Shown here in pieces: positions 62,056 to 64,000 of a DNA stretch of 64,000 nt (position 1 is its first letter; every line of letters begins with the position of its first letter). Below the pieces are notes generated by a model. It made no database searches. It was given only the letters and a program-made list of their open reading frames with translations, and was not told where the DNA came from. Position numbers and translations under genes: made by a program. The stretch lies in contig JAEOAD010000888.1 in assembly GCA_036365145.1 (NCBI GenBank), positions 558,001-622,000 of the forward strand. Reading direction: 5' to 3'. The stretch is from Orientallactaga sibirica (Eukaryota > Chordata > Mammalia > Rodentia > Dipodidae).

Positions 62056-62211
62056 TTCTTTTTGTTTGTTTTTCAAGGTAGGGTGTGGCTCTAGTCCAGG
62101 CTGACCTGGAATTCACTATGTAGTCTCACAGTGATCTTGAACTCACAGTGATCCTCCTACCTCCTCCTCCTGAGTGCTGAGATTAAAGGTGTACACCACC
62201 ACACCTGGCCC
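62056..62211 (-). mobile_element. B1-like SINE between target copies 2 and 3
   Basis: TTTTTCAAGGTAGGGTGTGG to CACCACACCTGGCC; followed by AGAATT at 62,212. Confidence 0.94.
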
Positions 62212-62213
62212 AG

Positions 62214-62217
<4 letters not shown>

Positions 62218-62262
<45 letters not shown>

Positions 62263-62402
62263 TGTTAGGTATGGTGTTACTGTAGCTCAAGCTGACCTAG
62301 AACTCACTCTGTAGCCTCGACTGGCCTCAAACTCATGGTGATCTTTCTACCTCTGCCTCCCAAGTGGGGAGATTAAAGGCATGAGCCACAGTGCTTGACC
62401 TA
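62218..62402 (-). mobile_element. B1-like SINE with (TTTA)n between target copies 3 and 4
   Basis: Pure (TTTA)n at 62,218-62,263, then a diverged B1 (GGTATGGTGTTACTGTAGCT to GCCACAGTGCTTGACC). AGATGAGAATTCTT follows at 62,403-62,416. Confidence 0.9.
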
Positions 62403-62534
62403 AGATGAGAATTCTTATGAAAATTAATATCTAGGTAAGAGTTCTCAGAAGAGACTAAGGTAGATGTTAGCTTTCCAATACTATTATGCAATACTTGAGA
62501 TAATCAACATAAAAAGAAGAAAAGTTTAAAAGTG

Positions 62535-62815
62535 CTCACAATTTTGGAGGTTTCAGGCCATGGTTGGTTGATCTTTTTGTTTCTGGACCTGTGGTGACTC
62601 AGGAGTATGTGGTATATGAAAGCTGCTCACCTCACAGTGGCCGGGTTGCACCCCACAATCCCTTTCAACGGCATGCCCCCAATGACCTAAAACCTTTCAC
62701 TAGGCCTCACCTTGCAAAGGCTCCAGCACCTTTCAAAAGTGTCAAGCCAAAGACTAAGCCCTTAACCCAGGAGTCTTTGGGGAATATTCCAGATTCAAAA
62801 CTATGGCAAGAAAGA
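62535..62815 (-). mobile_element. MaLR-type LTR
   Basis: TTTGGAGGTTTCAGGCCATG, AAAGCTGCTCACCTCACAGT, CATGCCCCCAATGACCTAAA and AATATTCCAGATTCAAAACT in reverse LTR order. It explains the 101-codon open frame at 62,564-62,869. Confidence 0.8.
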
Positions 62816-63464
62816 CGTCAAGCAGAGATGAACTTGGGGAAGGTTCTAGAAAGAGTATCTGTAGCCTAGCTCTTCAGGGAGCTCTGGAATATGAGGCGAG
62901 AAAGCTGGCTTCCACACACCTGCACCCAATAGTCATTGGTTGAGAATCCCCGACACAAAGGCCCGAGTCTTTCCAGTTCACTGCGTGTGCCTTGATGCCC
63001 TGCTGGTAGCCTGCAGGCAGCAGCCATCAGGGAGAGACAACCTCAGCCGTGACAGAAGTAAAGCATGCAGAAGCTGGGCTGCCCATGTGAGATGTCAAGG
63101 GTTCCACAGGATCTTGGGAGAGTATTAACCGTGTGGGCTGCAATGTGTCACTCAGTGTCTTTGGAAAGAAGAGCCTAAGATTGGGAGCAGCAGACACCAA
63201 CTAGCTTCTCAAATGGAGAATGCATTAACTCATTTCTGTGGCTCAAAGCTAATAGAGAGAGCAGCATAATGATAGTAATTTTTGTAAGATTTCACAAATG
63301 ATCACAATATCTGTGTCATTCTCTAGAAAAAATGAAAACGCTAAAATTAACTTACAAAAAGAAGGAAAACCTTGATAGGTCAATATTAATGGATGAAAAT
63401 TTAGAAAGCATTTCAAAGAACTACCTCTCTTCCTGCCAGATTGGTCAAATAAATTGGATGAATC
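62816..63464. other. Intergenic, no recognised feature
   Basis: No repeat or exon recognised. GC-moderate around 62,940-63,130, without conservation evidence. Confidence 0.5.
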
Positions 63465-63465
63465 T

Positions 63466-63732
63466 TTTTTTTTTTTCCTTCTTGAGGAAAGCCCAACAGA
63501 TTGCCTTTTTTTAAATGTGAGAGTGAGTGAGACAGTGTGAGAGAGAATTGGCACGCCAAGGGCTCCAGCCATTGCAATCAAACTCTAGATGCTTGTGCCT
63601 CTTTGTGTGCATGTGTGACCTTGTAGGATTATGTCACTGTGCGTCTGGTTTATATGGGACCTGGAAAGTAGAACATGAGTACTTAGGCTTCACGGGCAAG
63701 TGCCTTAAACGCTAAGCCATTTCTCCAGCCCT
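63466..63732 (-). mobile_element. DIP-like SINE variant with CTTGTAGGATTATGTCAC block
   Basis: A T tract, a 40-bp unfamiliar segment, then a second T/A tail and GTGAGAGTGAGTGAGACAGT. It continues to the head TAAGCCATTTCTCCAGCC. The GATGA(A/G)T sequences at 63,459 and 63,734 may be its target copies. Confidence 0.85.
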
Positions 63733-63814
63733 GGATGAGTTCTTATCACCTTTCATTCATCATTTAGGTTATTCTAGAGCCTAAAGAAATCAGGACTGTG
63801 ACATAGTCTTTTTT

Positions 63815-63976
63815 TTTTTTTTTTTTTTTTTTTGTTTTTCGAGGTAGGGTCTCACACTAGCTCAGGCTGACCTGGAATTCACTATGTAGTCTCAGGGTGG
63901 CCTCGAACTCATTGCGATCCTCCTACCTCTGCCTCCCAAGTGCTGGGATTAAAGGCATGCACCACCACGCCTGGCT
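63815..63976 (-). mobile_element. B1-like SINE with 15-bp target duplication
   Basis: GACATAGTCTTTTTT at 63,800-63,814 and 63,977-63,991. Body TTTTTCGAGGTAGGGTCTCA to CCACCACGCCTGGCT. A fresh-looking copy. Confidence 0.97.
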
Positions 63977-64000
63977 GACATAGTCTTTTTTAAAGAACTG

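Noticed and set aside
62564..62869. 101-codon open frame
   Set aside because: Explained by a reverse MaLR-type LTR and its flank; such LTRs do not encode protein.
61000..64000. USP31 first exon at the right edge
   Set aside because: Human gene order puts USP31 upstream of SCNN1G, but I see no CpG island, start codon context or recognisable protein here; it must lie beyond the window.

Overview
This is mammalian nuclear DNA, almost certainly rodent. Two SINE families dominate. One is 7SL-derived (B1-like). The other is tRNA-derived, with a B2-superfamily head (A box around TGGCTTAGTGG, B box around GGTTCAATTCC) and an AAATAAATAAA tail. I recall this second type as the DIP element of jerboas and relatives (Dipodoidea), so a jerboa such as Jaculus is my best guess; the species is inference.

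The only recognisable protein-coding gene is SCNN1G, the gamma subunit of the epithelial sodium channel ENaC, on the minus strand. Exon 1 (5' UTR) lies in a CpG-rich promoter near 33.4-33.7 kb. The start codon is in exon 2 (29,318-29,320). Coding exons 2-8 follow at 29.3-29.0, 25.9-25.6, 23.76-23.57, 21.94-21.84, 19.04-18.88, 1.21-1.11 and 0.37-0.25 kb. All splice sites are GT-AG, all phases agree, and the joined exons encode the first 434 residues without a stop or frameshift. The rest of the gene (second membrane segment, C-terminal tail) lies beyond the left edge.

Introns 1-8 hold SINEs, L1 3' ends, MIR/L2 fragments and MaLR LTRs. Intron 6 alone is 17.7 kb. From about 33.7 kb to the right edge I see no exon of any gene. 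In human the next gene upstream is USP31, but none of it is recognised here. This 30 kb is a thick layer of nested retroelements: two solo LTRs interrupting SINEs, an ancient L1 split by many later insertions, a MaLR LTR with internal sequence, an unidentified 3'-UTR retropseudogene, and a nearly perfect 0.63-kb tandem duplication.

I found no undescribed enzymatic or defence system. The most unusual signals concern retroposition and regulation: a 38-nt tailless 5' SINE fragment with a perfect 17-bp target duplication; an apparent SINE/L1 template-switch chimera; at least three places where successive retroposons landed in the same short target; CTCF-core-like motifs carried by one SINE subtype, with a perfect core match in SCNN1G intron 4; and an in-frame tandem splice acceptor at SCNN1G exon 3. 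Repeat boundaries are by eye, usually good to about 10 bp.
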